A DNA stretch of 64,000 bases from Vibrio cyclitrophicus (GCA_023206055.1 CP065366.1:2046001-2110000); one strand, 5' to 3'. Counted from the first letter of the stretch, positions 7,991-17,165 are shown. Numbers and translations: made by a program. The notes: generated by a model from the letters alone, not told the origin.

Positions 7991-8349
7991 ACTCTTAGTC
8001 TAAATTTATAATTCAAATGAAATCAAAGCCTTAATATAATCACATGCTCATTCATTCACGTCTTTGACCACTTATGATGACTCAACTCCTGAAAGTGTCT
8101 AAAAATTTCACGAAGTGGAAACTAGTACCTCGATTTAAAAGTTCATCCTATGTGAGGAAAGCCGCTTTCAACTAACAACTCACCTTTAATGCGCGTTCTA
8201 ACTATGTTCAACCATCATTGGTATACATAACTGGTATACATTTTTGAAATTCATATTGAATTACATAAAAATCATGATAGAGTTCACACATCAATAATGA
8301 ACAGCATTATTGACTAACCTTTGTGCAAATGTTGCACATTTGTTCCGAT
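7991..8349. other. Gene-free stretch with GGTATACA direct repeats
   Basis: I see no credible reading frame. Two copies of GGTATACA lie at 8220-8227 and 8233-8240, 13 bp apart, each containing the palindrome GTATAC, which may be a protein-binding site. The promoter of the riboswitch transcript should lie in the right part (~8290-8350). Confidence 0.35.
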
Positions 8350-8351
8350 GA

Positions 8352-8592
8352 AGACTGCAGGAGAGTGGTTTTTAACTAAATCTTAACATTTAGTTAGATT
8401 AACCCGCCGAAGAAGTAAATCTTTCAGGTGCTTTATGCTGGAGAAATCCAGAAAAGTGAGGACTGTCGTTGGAGGAACCTCTGGAGAGAACCGTTAGATC
8501 GGTCGCCGAAGGAGCAAGCTTAGTGCCCGTTACTTATCTATAAGTGATTCGCTAAGTGAAACTCTCAGGCAAAAGGACAGAGGAGTGGAAAG
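8352..8592 (+). promoter_or_regulatory. Tandem glycine riboswitch (two gcvT-type aptamers)
   Basis: The first aptamer has 'CAGGAGAGTGG' (from 8358), an AT-rich hairpin, 'CGCCGAAGAAGTAAATC' and 'TTTCAGGTGC'. The linker has 'GAGGACTGTCGTTGGA'. The second aptamer has 'CCTCTGGAGAGAACC', 'CGCCGAAGGAGCAAGC', a variable stem and 'GAAACTCTCAGGCAAAAGGAC'. This matches the well-studied Vibrio tandem glycine aptamer arrangement. It precedes the symporter gene by about 130 nt, so it should couple glycine level to symporter expression. Whether glycine turns the gene on or off is not readable from the sequence. Confidence 0.93.
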
Positions 8593-8720
8593 CAACAATC
8601 CTTAATTAACAAAAGAATTCTATCTAGAAATTCGTATGTATTAAGTAGTGCTACCGATCCCTGTGATCTGCACTGCCTTCCCTCTTCTCCTTAAATTTTT
8701 TAATTTATTAAGGGGAATCT

Positions 8721-10091
8721 ATGAACCAGCTACAAGCTACACTACAAACCATCAACCAATTCGTTTGGGGACCACCACTGCTTATTCTGCTAGTGGGTAC
8801 AGGTATCTACTTTACTTTTCGCTTAGGCTTACTCCAGTTTAGACACCTCCCAACCGCGCTAAAAATGGTATTCAGCAAAGACAAATCCGGTACGGGTGAC
8901 GTATCAAGTTTTGCCGCTTTGTGTACAGCACTTTCAGCGACCATTGGTACTGGAAACATCGTTGGTGTAGCGACCGCAATCAAGATTGGTGGCCCTGGTG
9001 CCCTATTCTGGATGTGGCTTGCCGCTGTATTTGGTATGGCGACCAAATACGCAGAATGTCTACTTGCTGTTAAGTACCGCAGAACCGATAGCAATGGCGA
9101 AATGGTTGGCGGCCCTATGTACTACCTTCAATACGGTGTTGGCTCAAGAATCTTAGCGGTGATGTTCGCTGTGTTCGCTTTGGGTGTTGCCTGCTTCGGT
9201 ATTGGTACCTTCCCACAAGTTAACGCTATCTTAGATGCAACTGAAATATCATTTGGCGCTTCGCGTGAGATGTCTGCTGTTGTTCTGACGATATTAGTGG
9301 CAGTGGTAACCCTTGGTGGTATTCAATCTATCGCTAAAGTTGCAGGAAAAGTGGTGCCAACCATGGCGGTTATGTACATCGTCGCGTGTTTGAGCGTTCT
9401 GGTTTCAAATGCAGACCAACTACTGAGTGCCGTTATCCTTGTTGTTACCTCTGCATTTACCAATACAGCGGCAACAGGCGGATTCTTTGGCGCGAGCATC
9501 ATGCTTGCTATCCAATCAGGTATCGCTCGTGGTGTATTCTCGAATGAATCTGGTCTAGGTAGCGCACCAATGGCTGCGGCGGCAGCAAAAACAGATTCAT
9601 GCGTGAAGCAAGGCCTTGTCTCTATGACCGGTACCTTCTTCGACACCATCATCATTTGTACGATGACAGGTTTGGCGCTTATCTTAACTGGCGCTTGGCA
9701 GACTGACCTTTCTGGCGCTGCAATGACCACTCATGCATTTGCTGTTGGTCTGAATGCAGACACGCTTGGCCCTATGCTGGTTTCTGTTGGCCTAATCTTC
9801 TTTGCGTTTACTACGATTTTAGGTTGGAACTACTACGGCGAGCGCTGTGTTGTTTTCTTGCTAGGCACTAAAGCAGTCCTACCTTACAAGATCATCTTCA
9901 TTGCGTTGGTGGCTTCTGGCGCATTCTTGAAGCTCGACATGATATGGATAATGGCCGATATCGTGAACGGTTTGATGGCAATTCCAAATCTAATCGGCCT
10001 TATCTTGCTACGCCACGTGGTTATCGAAGAAACAAAGCTATTCTTCAAACCTTTAACGTCTTCAAAAGGTTGTGAAGCTGCTAAAGCATAA
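8721..10091 (+). CDS. Sodium:alanine/glycine symporter (AGCS family)
   Basis: The 456-residue polytopic inner-membrane protein has about 11 predicted membrane segments and family hallmarks: 'LCTALSATIGTGNIVGVATAI' near residues 72-92 and 'NESGLGSAPMAAAAAKTD' around 276-293. AGCS carriers take up alanine, glycine or D-alanine with Na+. The ATG at 8721 follows AAGGGGAATCT. The gene is alone in its transcription unit, with a tandem glycine riboswitch in its leader and a strong terminator behind. The riboswitch suggests glycine is the physiological substrate or signal. Family and riboswitch pairing are certain; the preferred substrate is inferred. Confidence 0.93.
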   Translation: MNQLQATLQTINQFVWGPPLLILLVGTGIYFTFRLGLLQFRHLPTALKMVFSKDKSGTGDVSSFAALCTALSATIGTGNIVGVATAIKIGGPGALFWMWLAAVFGMATKYAECLLAVKYRRTDSNGEMVGGPMYYLQYGVGSRILAVMFAVFALGVACFGIGTFPQVNAILDATEISFGASREMSAVVLTILVAVVTLGGIQSIAKVAGKVVPTMAVMYIVACLSVLVSNADQLLSAVILVVTSAFTNTAATGGFFGASIMLAIQSGIARGVFSNESGLGSAPMAAAAAKTDSCVKQGLVSMTGTFFDTIIICTMTGLALILTGAWQTDLSGAAMTTHAFAVGLNADTLGPMLVSVGLIFFAFTTILGWNYYGERCVVFLLGTKAVLPYKIIFIALVASGAFLKLDMIWIMADIVNGLMAIPNLIGLILLRHVVIEETKLFFKPLTSSKGCEAAKA

Positions 10092-10108
10092 TAAGAACTG
10101 AACGATCA

Positions 10109-10139
10109 AAACGCCCGCAATATTCTGCGGGCGTTTTAT
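10109..10139 (+). terminator. Rho-independent terminator after the symporter
   Basis: The perfect stem ACGCCCGCA/TGCGGGCGT is followed by TTTTATT and can serve both strands, since the LysE-type gene converges from the right. Confidence 0.85.
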
Positions 10140-10168
10140 TATGATTGAGATAGCTATATTCCAAAAGC

Positions 10169-10804
10169 TTAGGTAGGTTCTTCCATCAGAAGCTTAACAC
10201 CCAGTCCCACCAGCACCATGCCAGTCACACCTTCCATCCACTTCATAAAGCTCGCGTTTTTAAGCAAGTTTTTAGCGGAGTTCAATGCCCCAGCCAAACT
10301 GCATTGCCACACCATCGCAATCATAAAGTGCACCGAAGCCATCACCATGGATTGCAACAAAGGCGATCCTTCAGGGTTGACGAATTGAGGCAGAAAAGCC
10401 AAATAGAAAACCGCTGTTTTCGGGTTAAGCACATTAGATAAGAAGCCTTCGCGTAGAGAGCGCTTGGCACTGTATGCTTGCTTAGCTTGTTCACCGACCT
10501 TCAAACCGCCACCGTTTTTCATCAAAGCTCGCAAACTGCTTAAGCCAAGCCAAATCAGATAAACCGCACCTACCATTTTAACGGCTTGAAAGAGTTCAGC
10601 GGATTGGGCGAGGATTGCAGAGATACCTACAGCAGAGAAAAACGCGTGTACATATAAGCCGCTACAAATACCAAAGCTGGTCATACAACCGTCAGCTAAG
10701 CCAGAGCGGCTGGTATTACGAATCACCAAAGCCGTATCTAAACCCGGCGTTAGCGTTAAAATAGTGATGGCAATCAGAAATGCCTCAAAGTTCAAAATAT
10801 CCAT
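10169..10804 (-). CDS. LysE/RhtB-family amino-acid exporter
   Basis: The start is placed at the ATG of 'MDILNFEAFLIAITILTLTP' (10804), giving 211 residues, normal for LysE/RhtB proteins; a frame extension to 10909 is not membrane-like. The N-terminal 'LTLTPGLDTALVIRNTSRSG' is the conserved first-helix motif, and six hydrophobic segments follow. The family exports amino acids or homoserine lactone-like compounds. It converges with the symporter gene and is divergent from the carboxypeptidase gene. Substrate unknown. Confidence 0.88.
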   Translation of the reverse strand: MDILNFEAFLIAITILTLTPGLDTALVIRNTSRSGLADGCMTSFGICSGLYVHAFFSAVGISAILAQSAELFQAVKMVGAVYLIWLGLSSLRALMKNGGGLKVGEQAKQAYSAKRSLREGFLSNVLNPKTAVFYLAFLPQFVNPEGSPLLQSMVMASVHFMIAMVWQCSLAGALNSAKNLLKNASFMKWMEGVTGMVLVGLGVKLLMEEPT

Positions 10805-11109
10805 ATCATTGTCATTCTTGTTCAGCGATCTATCATCAATACCGTGTATCTGAACAATTCGCAAGCAACAATTGCCATCAGCTATACAACTCACTGATTT
10901 TGTGCACAATGGTACAGTTTAATTTGTTAACAAATAGTAAATTACTGGCATATCACTGCCCTATCTTGTTTAGGCTATATCTTCTACTGAGAAGAGCTGC
11001 CTCAAAAACAAAGTGAAGTGACCAACTTCAAAGTACTAAACATCGAGATGCCCCTTAAACTGATGCAGCCTTATGGGTCATTAAAAGAAACCAAATTAAG
11101 AGTAGTCAA

Positions 11110-12582
11110 ATGAGCGCATTCAAAAAACTAGTCGAACACTCTCAAAAATGTTCACGCTTTCAACACCTAGCTTCTATTTGTGGTTGGGACCAAGCTTCAA
11201 TGATGCCAGCTGGCGGCAACCAAGCACGTAGCGAAGCGATGGCCGAGCTTTCTGTTCATATTCACGGCTTGATGACTCAGCCACAGCTTGGCGATTGGAT
11301 TGCAGACGCTGAAAACGAAGCGCTAAATAGCGAACAACAATCGTCACTTCGTGAAATAAAACGCCAATGGCAACAAGCTAACCTGCTTCCAGAGAAACTG
11401 GTTGAAGCAAAATCTCTAGCAGGTTCAAAATGTGAACATGCGTGGCGTAGCCAACGTGGAGAAAACGACTGGGTTGGTTTTGAAAAGAACTGGCGTGAAG
11501 TGGTTGAGCTATCACGTGAAGAAGCGCAAATCCGTGCAGATGCGGCAAATTTAACGCCTTACGATGCGATGCTGGATATCTATGAACCGGGCACCAGCTC
11601 TGCTTCGCTTGATACCCTGTTTGCAGACGTTAAAACATGGCTACCAAGCCTGATTTACGAAGTGATCGAAAAGCAATCGAGCGAGCAATTTAACGCGCCA
11701 TCGGGTATCTACTCGACAGAGAAACAGAAAGCGCTTGGCCTAGAAGTGATGAAGCTACTTCAATTCGATTTCGAACACGGCCGATTAGATGAAAGTGTTC
11801 ACCCTTTCTGTGGTGGTGTTCCTTCAGACGTGCGTATCACAACCCGATACGATGAAGCTGAATTCGTTCAAAGCTTAATGGGTATCGTCCACGAAACAGG
11901 TCACGCACGTTACGAACAAGGCTTACCTAAACACCTAGCAGGCCAACCTGCCGGTGAAGCTCGCTCTATGGGTATCCATGAATCTCAGTCTCTGTTCTTT
12001 GAGATGCAAGTTGGCCGCAGCGACCCATTCATCGGACACTTAGCTAGCCTAGCAGGACAACAGTTCTCAGGCTCGGAATTTGAGAAAGATAACTTCCAGA
12101 AGATCTACACTCGCGTGAAGAAAGACTTCATCCGCGTTGATGCCGATGAGCTGACCTACCCAGCGCACGTTATTTTACGTTACGAGATTGAACGTGATCT
12201 GATTAACGGCAAAATCAAACACACTGATGTCCCTGAACTTTGGAACACTAAGATGCAGTCTTACCTTGGTTTAAGCACTCAAGGCAACTTCACTAATGGC
12301 TGTATGCAAGACATTCACTGGACAGACGGAAGTTTTGGCTATTTCCCGAGCTATACTCTCGGCGCGATGTATGCGGCTCAATTCATGGCATCTATGAAGC
12401 AAACCGTTAATGTTGATGAAGCTATCAGAAGTGGAAACATGACTCCAATCTTTACGTGGCTATCAGAAAAAATTTGGTCAAAGGGGTCGTTGCTAACTAC
12501 TGATGAGTTAGTTAAACAAGCCACAGGTGAAGTTTTAAACCCGATATATTTCCAGGAGCACTTAAGGAATCGTTACTTATAG
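11110..12582 (+). CDS. M32 (Taq-type) metallocarboxypeptidase with exchanged C-terminus
   Basis: The 490-residue protein is of full M32 length. The zinc motif HETGH is at residues 261-265 and 'HESQSLFFE' around 291-299 supplies the third ligand. It removes C-terminal residues from peptides in the cytoplasm. From codon ~404 ('HWTDGSFGYF') to the stop, the DNA differs strongly from two further copies of the same 3' end at 20629 and 28339, mainly at synonymous positions and with a more AT-rich codon choice, while those two copies closely resemble each other. The simplest reading is that an island inserted at codon ~406 and restored the gene with its own tail. The frame is intact, so the enzyme is probably active. 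Confidence 0.93.
   Translation: MSAFKKLVEHSQKCSRFQHLASICGWDQASMMPAGGNQARSEAMAELSVHIHGLMTQPQLGDWIADAENEALNSEQQSSLREIKRQWQQANLLPEKLVEAKSLAGSKCEHAWRSQRGENDWVGFEKNWREVVELSREEAQIRADAANLTPYDAMLDIYEPGTSSASLDTLFADVKTWLPSLIYEVIEKQSSEQFNAPSGIYSTEKQKALGLEVMKLLQFDFEHGRLDESVHPFCGGVPSDVRITTRYDEAEFVQSLMGIVHETGHARYEQGLPKHLAGQPAGEARSMGIHESQSLFFEMQVGRSDPFIGHLASLAGQQFSGSEFEKDNFQKIYTRVKKDFIRVDADELTYPAHVILRYEIERDLINGKIKHTDVPELWNTKMQSYLGLSTQGNFTNGCMQDIHWTDGSFGYFPSYTLGAMYAAQFMASMKQTVNVDEAIRSGNMTPIFTWLSEKIWSKGSLLTTDELVKQATGEVLNPIYFQEHLRNRYL
12325..12582 (+). repeat. Carboxypeptidase 3'-end copy A (left island boundary)
   Basis: Starts at the GACGG shared by all three copies. It encodes the same protein tail as copies B and C but with many synonymous changes and several substitutions ('SEKIWSKGS' against 'ESNIWSKGS'). 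It is followed by its own terminator, unlike those of B and C. Confidence 0.85.
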
Positions 12583-12587
12583 TTTAA

Positions 12588-12614
12588 ATAACCCCAGCAT
12601 AGGCTGGGGTTATT
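12588..12614 (+). terminator. Terminator after carboxypeptidase copy A
   Basis: The 12-bp stem AATAACCCCAGC/GCTGGGGTTATT has a 3-nt loop. It is unrelated to the terminators after copies B and C. Confidence 0.85.
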
Positions 12615-13142
12615 CTGCGTGCTATAAACCTGTAACACTTCGCAACAAAGCCTTATCGTTCAATAGTTAAAGAGATGCTATGTGAAACTTTAAACTAACG
12701 TTCAATAACTAAAGTTTAAATTGCAACTACTACAGTGACCAAAATCGCGTTCTTTTAAATCACACAATTACTGAAATCCAGTTTTCTAAACTAGCATCAA
12801 TAGCTTACGCTTTATTTAAAACTAATTTCCAAAAAAGTAAAACCATCACAATATACATACTTTAGAGAAATAAAATGTAAAATAAACATTAAACTTAATA
12901 TTTTAAGCCATAAGCTTATAATTTAAAAATCAATAGACCACATAATAATATTGTTATAATAAAAACAAGAACTAATTAAATAACAAGCGGGTGTTTAAAT
13001 TCACTATTTGTTCCAAATAGCGATTTAATCAGCTTACCTCACCTTCTGGTGACGTTGCGCTAACATGCTTCGCAGTTATCGCTAGTAAATACAAGCACTA
13101 TGATATGCATCATTAAAAAATAACAAAAAGAGCATATCGAAA
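12615..13142. other. AT-rich non-coding stretch, possible oriT or regulatory region
   Basis: No credible gene. It is very AT-rich, with an inverted repeat AACTTTA...TAAAGTT around 12688-12717, a repeated GTTCAATA motif (12659 and 12700) and a small hairpin-rich patch near 13010-13080. Its position ahead of the mobilisation genes makes an origin of transfer possible, but no nic consensus is recognised. Confidence 0.3.
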
Positions 13143-13865
13143 ATGACTAAACAAGAATTAAATAATTACAGAGCAGTTGTAAATAACATAACAAGAGCAA
13201 GTAAAAAATAGTTAGAAGAAATAATTAAATCAACATCTCTTTCAAAGGAGGAGCTTAAAGTTATAGTTCCTTCACTTCTGCCGCCTTTCACCAAGGACTT
13301 CGGCATTGCTATTGCTGACTACAAAATGACGGTTGAAACTATAGCTATTTACTACACAAACAATCAGAAAGAAGCTAATGAAGAATGCCTTTCTGCATCT
13401 CGTGAAGTAATTGATGCAGCAAAGTCTGCTTTTAAAGAAGAACGAAAAGCACGAGAAAACCTTTACGTTAAAGCCATAAAAACAAACCTCACTGAAGAAC
13501 AGTTTAAATATTTCACCGAGCTAATGCACAGCTACAACTCAGCAGCAGCTTTTCTGAGAGACGTGGCAATCAATCAGCTTGTTGTTAAACCTAACAACCA
13601 TGAAGAATTTATTAACTATTTCAGAGAAACGAAGAAGCTTGCAAGTTTACTCGAAGATATAGCAGATGACCTAGAAGATGTAGAAACCCAGCAGCAGCTC
13701 TCTGGTATCATCAAAGAGCTTATTGTCAGCTTAAACCTCGTCCGCAAGCTTGCGCTAGACTCCCACTCTTCTGCTACAGCTATCCCTATCGCTAGGAAGT
13801 TTCTAAGTGCTAAACAGCTTAAGGCTATATATCTTGAAAAGCTTGAAGAAGAAGCCGACCTTTAA
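13143..13865 (+). pseudogene. Mobilisation accessory-like gene with in-frame amber codon 23
   Basis: A 240-codon frame beginning 'MTKQELNNYRAVVNNIT' is interrupted only by TAG at 13209-13211, where the context 'RASKK*LEEIIKS' continues smoothly, consistent with a single point mutation. Restart at the ATG 13326 would give a 179-residue protein, but that start has no ribosome binding site. The product is helical, Lys/Glu-rich and probably coiled coil. Its place just before a relaxase gene suggests a MobC-like relaxosome accessory role; this is inference from position. Either dead, suppressed, or expressed as a shortened protein. Confidence 0.55.
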
Positions 13866-13902
13866 CCTTTAACTCCCTTCTTATCTTAAGGAGGGCTTAT
13901 CT

Positions 13903-13982
13903 ACATCTATACATCTATACATCTATACATCTATACATCTATACATCTATACATCTATACATCTATACATCTATACATCTAT
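13903..13982 (+). repeat. Ten perfect copies of the octamer ACATCTAT
   Basis: The 8-bp unit is repeated ten times without a mismatch between the accessory gene and the relaxase gene, followed by a short TAA-rich run to the relaxase start. Such a satellite can change length by slippage; lying in the leader or promoter of the relaxase gene, it could alter expression. Confidence 0.95.
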
Positions 13983-14019
13983 ACATAACAATAATAATAA
14001 TAACTACGAGATTTTAAAT

Positions 14020-14830
14020 ATGATTTTTACAAAACTAGAATGCAAAAGAACTAAGCAGACAAAAAAAGACGCAGAGCACTTGATAGAATATGGCGCTAAA
14101 CAAAAAGACGCAGATAACCTCGTTAAATACGGATCTGGTAATTCAAAAGACCACGCTTCAGCCTCTGAGGGACACTCCTTTTTCATCCATGCGAACGAAA
14201 TAGATTCCATACCTGTCCGCACTGGTGAATTGGCTACAGGCGCAGACTGGAGCGATGCTATAAGCGAACTACAAAGCTCACTCAAGCACAATCCAAACGT
14301 TACTGAGTCGTTCCGTCATTTCGTAATAAGCCTCGATGAAGGCGAGCATCTAACTGATAAACAGTGGAAAAAAACAGTAAAGAAAACGATGGCTCATCTC
14401 GGCTACGACAGCGCTCGTTATATCGCTTTCCGACACAGTGATACCGACTCAGACCATGTACACATCACAGCTAGCACTCAATGCCTTGAAAGCAATAAAG
14501 TCATCAACGATTGGCAATCCGTTACGAACGCCCAGGAAGTAATGAGAGAGCTTGAAAAAGGGTTTGGTCTTAAGGAGCTAGCAAGCACGAAAGATATGGA
14601 TCGAACAAAAGAATGCGTTGCTGATAAACAAGCCCCTGACACTGTTAAATTCATGATGCACAGGCTTGTAAACAAAGCTATAGATACACTAGATAAAGAA
14701 GCTTCCCTGGTTGATTTTGAGCTGGCTTTGCTGAATGTCGGTGTAACCATCCGCCTTAAAGAAGAACAGGTTAAGGGTGAGTTTAAAGGTCTAATTTACG
14801 GCTTTAACGACTACAAAATACCAGCCACAA
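14020..14830 (+). pseudogene. HUH relaxase (MobP/VirD2-type), 3' end cut off by an IS
   Basis: About 270 residues remain. The core motif 'IAFRHSDTDSDHVHITAS' (near residues 132-149) is the three-histidine metal site of the relaxase/mobilisation nuclease family, preceded by 'HFVISLDEGEHLTDKQW'. The enzyme nicks oriT and attaches to the 5' end for conjugative transfer. The reading frame runs into an IS4-family element at ~14830 and continues as nonsense to 14997, so the C-terminal part is missing and is not found beyond the IS. Nuclease activity may survive, but normal mobilisation is doubtful. It marks island 1 as derived from a mobilisable element. Confidence 0.8.
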
Positions 14831-15230
14831 AACTTAGGTCCTCTATCCCTAGACGAGGTATGGATAGAATTCGGCGTTGTTTAATGCTGTCGGCTTGTAC
14901 TGCAATGAGGCCATTCCACCACATCAAGATTTCAGCGAGTAACGCAGTAAGAAGCAGGATATCCAATCGCTTAGTACAACGAGTCCTGTTGTGACGAAGT
15001 GCGATCCCATAGGCGGTACTCTTTAGATCTCGGAAGGCTTCTTCTATTTGCATGCGCTTGGCGTACAGGTTGGTAATTTGTGCTTCATTTAAGATATGTC
15101 TAGGGACATTGGTCGCGAGTAACCACGACACCTCTACACTGCGTTGATAGAGATGTGTAGCGGAGTGTTTTTGGCTGGCTCTGCTATAGCGCTGGGCTTT
15201 TCTGCCTTTTTCTAATCCTTTGTCCCGTCC
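14831..15230 (-). pseudogene. IS4-family transposase, C-terminal half
   Basis: Contains 'QITNLYAKRMQIEEAFRDLK', the YREK-type region of IS4/IS10 transposases with the catalytic Glu, then 'YGIALRHNRTRCTKRLDIL'. The upstream half is separated by the IS3 insertion. The last residues are encoded by relaxase DNA, so the natural C-terminus is gone. Confidence 0.75.
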
Positions 15231-15260
15231 TGAAATGTGTTTACACATTGAGGACGAATT

Positions 15261-15662
15261 ATGACTACTTCAAATAATACCTACGTTAAGCGCACTCAGC
15301 GTGATTACACACTAGGCTTTAAATTACAGGTCGTCGCCGCTGTAGAAAGAGGCGATATGACATATAAACAAGCCCAAACCATTTATGGTATCCAAGGCCG
15401 TTCAACTGTTTTAACTTGGCTTCGAAAGCACGGTAAGATGAATTGGGCGCAAACTCCAAGGATGAATACCATGCACCAATCTAAGCCTAAAGAGTCACCA
15501 GCACAGAAAATAAAGCGCCTTGAGAAAGAGCTGGAAGACGAAAAAATAAAGAATCTCTTTTTAAATAGAGTGGTTGATATTCTTGATGCTGAACACGGAA
15601 CTAGCCTCAGAAAAAAGTATCTCGCCAAGGAGCAAGAAGTCTTCAAGAACAGGACGGAATAA
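15261..15662 (+). CDS. IS3-family transposase OrfA
   Basis: The 133-residue protein has an N-terminal helix-turn-helix ('YKQAQTIYGIQGRSTVLTWL') and a C-terminal leucine-zipper-like coiled coil ('AQKIKRLEKELEDEKIKN'), as usual for OrfA. The ATG follows GAGGACGAATT. The sequence A AAA AAG at 15611-15617 is in the right phase for -1 frameshifting into orfB. Confidence 0.9.
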   Translation: MTTSNNTYVKRTQRDYTLGFKLQVVAAVERGDMTYKQAQTIYGIQGRSTVLTWLRKHGKMNWAQTPRMNTMHQSKPKESPAQKIKRLEKELEDEKIKNLFLNRVVDILDAEHGTSLRKKYLAKEQEVFKNRTE

Positions 15663-16495
15663 GTTTAGTTCGAGTATGTAAGCTATGCGGGATAACGAGA
15701 CAAAGCGTTTATCAACGAGAAAAGCGAGCTGTTCATCGCCAGTTAGAACTTAAACCCATCAAACAAATGGTGTTGGATATTAGACGTTATATGCCTCGGG
15801 TTGGCACTAGGAAACTCTACTTTTTACTTAAGCCAAAGTTGCAAGAACAAGGTATCAAGCTAGGTCGAGATGCTCTTTTCAACTACTTACGTGATGAACG
15901 ATTATTGGTAAGACCTAAACGTAGTTTTACAAAAACGACAAACAGTAAGCATTGGATGAAAAAACATCCGAACTTATTAAAGAACTACAAACCATGCAAT
16001 CCAGAGGGTGTGTTAGTAAGTGACATTACCTATATCCAATCAGATGAAGGTGTTCACTATCTCTCATTGGTAACTGATGCGTTTAGTCGGAAAATTATGG
16101 GCTACGAGCTGAGCAACGAAATGAAGGCGACGGATGTTGTGAAAGCGCTAGATATGGCTGTTAAGGGACGTCAATATCATTGTTCGTGTATCCATCACTC
16201 TGATCGTGGTCTCCAGTACTGCTCAGGTGTTTATCAAGATAAGTTGAAAAGTAGCGGCATAATCCCCTCGATGACAGACGGTTATGACTGCTACCAAAAT
16301 GCATTAGCAGAGAGAGTAAATGGAATACTGAAACAAGAGTTCTTACTTGATAAGTGTAAAAACCTCGGAGAGCTTAAACAACTAGTAAAAGAGTCTATAA
16401 GTACCTATAACAACATGAGGCCGCACCTTAGCCTTAGGATGAAAACTCCAAATGAGGTGCATGAAAAAAGCCAACAGCTGACGCTATTGGCTTAG
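15617..16495 (+). CDS. IS3-family transposase OrfB (made as OrfAB by -1 frameshift)
   Basis: The -1 frame is open from the slippery site at 15611-15617 to the stop at 16495; the first internal ATG is at 15767. The DDE motif is complete: first Asp in 'GVLVSDITYIQ', second in 'CIHHSDRGLQY', Glu in 'QNALAERVNGILKQE'. OrfAB would be about 411 residues, normal for this family, so the element should be capable of transposition. Confidence 0.88.
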   Translation, partial: VSRQGARSLQEQDGISLVRVCKLCGITRQSVYQREKRAVHRQLELKPIKQMVLDIRRYMPRVGTRKLYFLLKPKLQEQGIKLGRDALFNYLRDERLLVRPKRSFTKTTNSKHWMKKHPNLLKNYKPCNPEGVLVSDITYIQSDEGVHYLSLVTDAFSRKIMGYELSNEMKATDVVKALDMAVKGRQYHCSCIHHSDRGLQYCSGVYQDKLKSSGIIPSMTDGYDCYQNALAERVNGILKQEFLLDKCKNLGELKQLVKESISTYNNMRPHLSLRMKTPNEVHEKSQQLTLLA

Positions 16496-16519
16496 TAGAA
16501 ATACTGTCAACGTATTTTA

Positions 16520-17165
16520 GGACGAGACACTTTATAAACATAGGCTTCACAAGATATCGGTGATCTCTTTGGTAATAAGCAGTGGCCAAGATATTTAGGT
16601 TTATGGATAGCGTTTGGATAAAAGGTTTTATTTGAGACCCAAGGTTTTTGAGGTTGTTTTATTGATACTTCACCTCGGACACGACCTAACCAAAACCAAC
16701 CTTTCGCCTGAACTTGTCTGAACCAAGTATTTCGAAAACCCGCATCAGAAACGATGATCGGACTGATTTTTTTCGGCAAAATACTCTGTAATTTATCGAG
16801 GAACATATGGTGACTTTTCGGTGAATTATATTGGCCATATTCAAAAACTTGTTCAAAGATTGTGATGGCTCGACCATCAAGTTCAACGGATGCTCTTAAC
16901 GTCATATAACGAAGTTGTTCACTAACATCAGACCAATCAACAAGGATCCCAAGACATGGGTTAGCGCCCGTTATTAAGTAGGCATGCCATTTATAAATAA
17001 GGTCTTTCTCACGATGTAGTTGGCGATTTCCAAGCAGTCTATCAACACGTTTGATCGCATGTTTTGCCGTGGTATTAGTTTCCAGTTTTCGACCTAGTTT
17101 TGTCAGCGTTAAGTCTGAGCCGTCAAGTACACTTTTTGTAGCAAGTATCAGAGAAATAAAGCAAA
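16520..17165 (-). pseudogene. IS4-family transposase, N-terminal half (start missing)
   Basis: The frame reads 'ATKSVLDGSDLTLTKLGRKL' then 'AIKRVDRLLGNRQLHREKD', typical of the N-terminal part of IS10-like transposases, then the first catalytic Asp in 'LGILVDWSDVSEQ' and the second in 'PIIVSDAGFRN'. About 20 codons upstream are missing and an in-frame stop precedes. Disrupted on the other side by the IS3 element. Confidence 0.75.

Larger units (their letters stand above)
15231..16519 (+). mobile_element. Intact IS3-family insertion sequence
   Basis: About 1.29 kb with imperfect terminal repeats (TGAAATGTGTTTACA at the left; TAAAATACGTTGACA as the complement of the right). It contains orfA and orfB with a slippery site and a complete DDE set. 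It sits inside the IS4-family transposase gene between the codons for 'YKVSRP' and 'GRDKGLEKG'. I could not identify a clean target duplication. Confidence 0.85.

Noticed and set aside
9323..9730. Minus-strand frames inside the symporter gene (also 8807-9094)
   Set aside because: Antisense to a conserved membrane protein; no start signal and no protein-like composition.
12325..12345. tRNA gene as the islands' attachment site
   Set aside because: No tRNA at any of the three boundaries; the duplicated sequence is protein-coding.
13903..13982. CRISPR array
   Set aside because: The repeat is an 8-bp satellite without spacers; no cas gene anywhere in the window.
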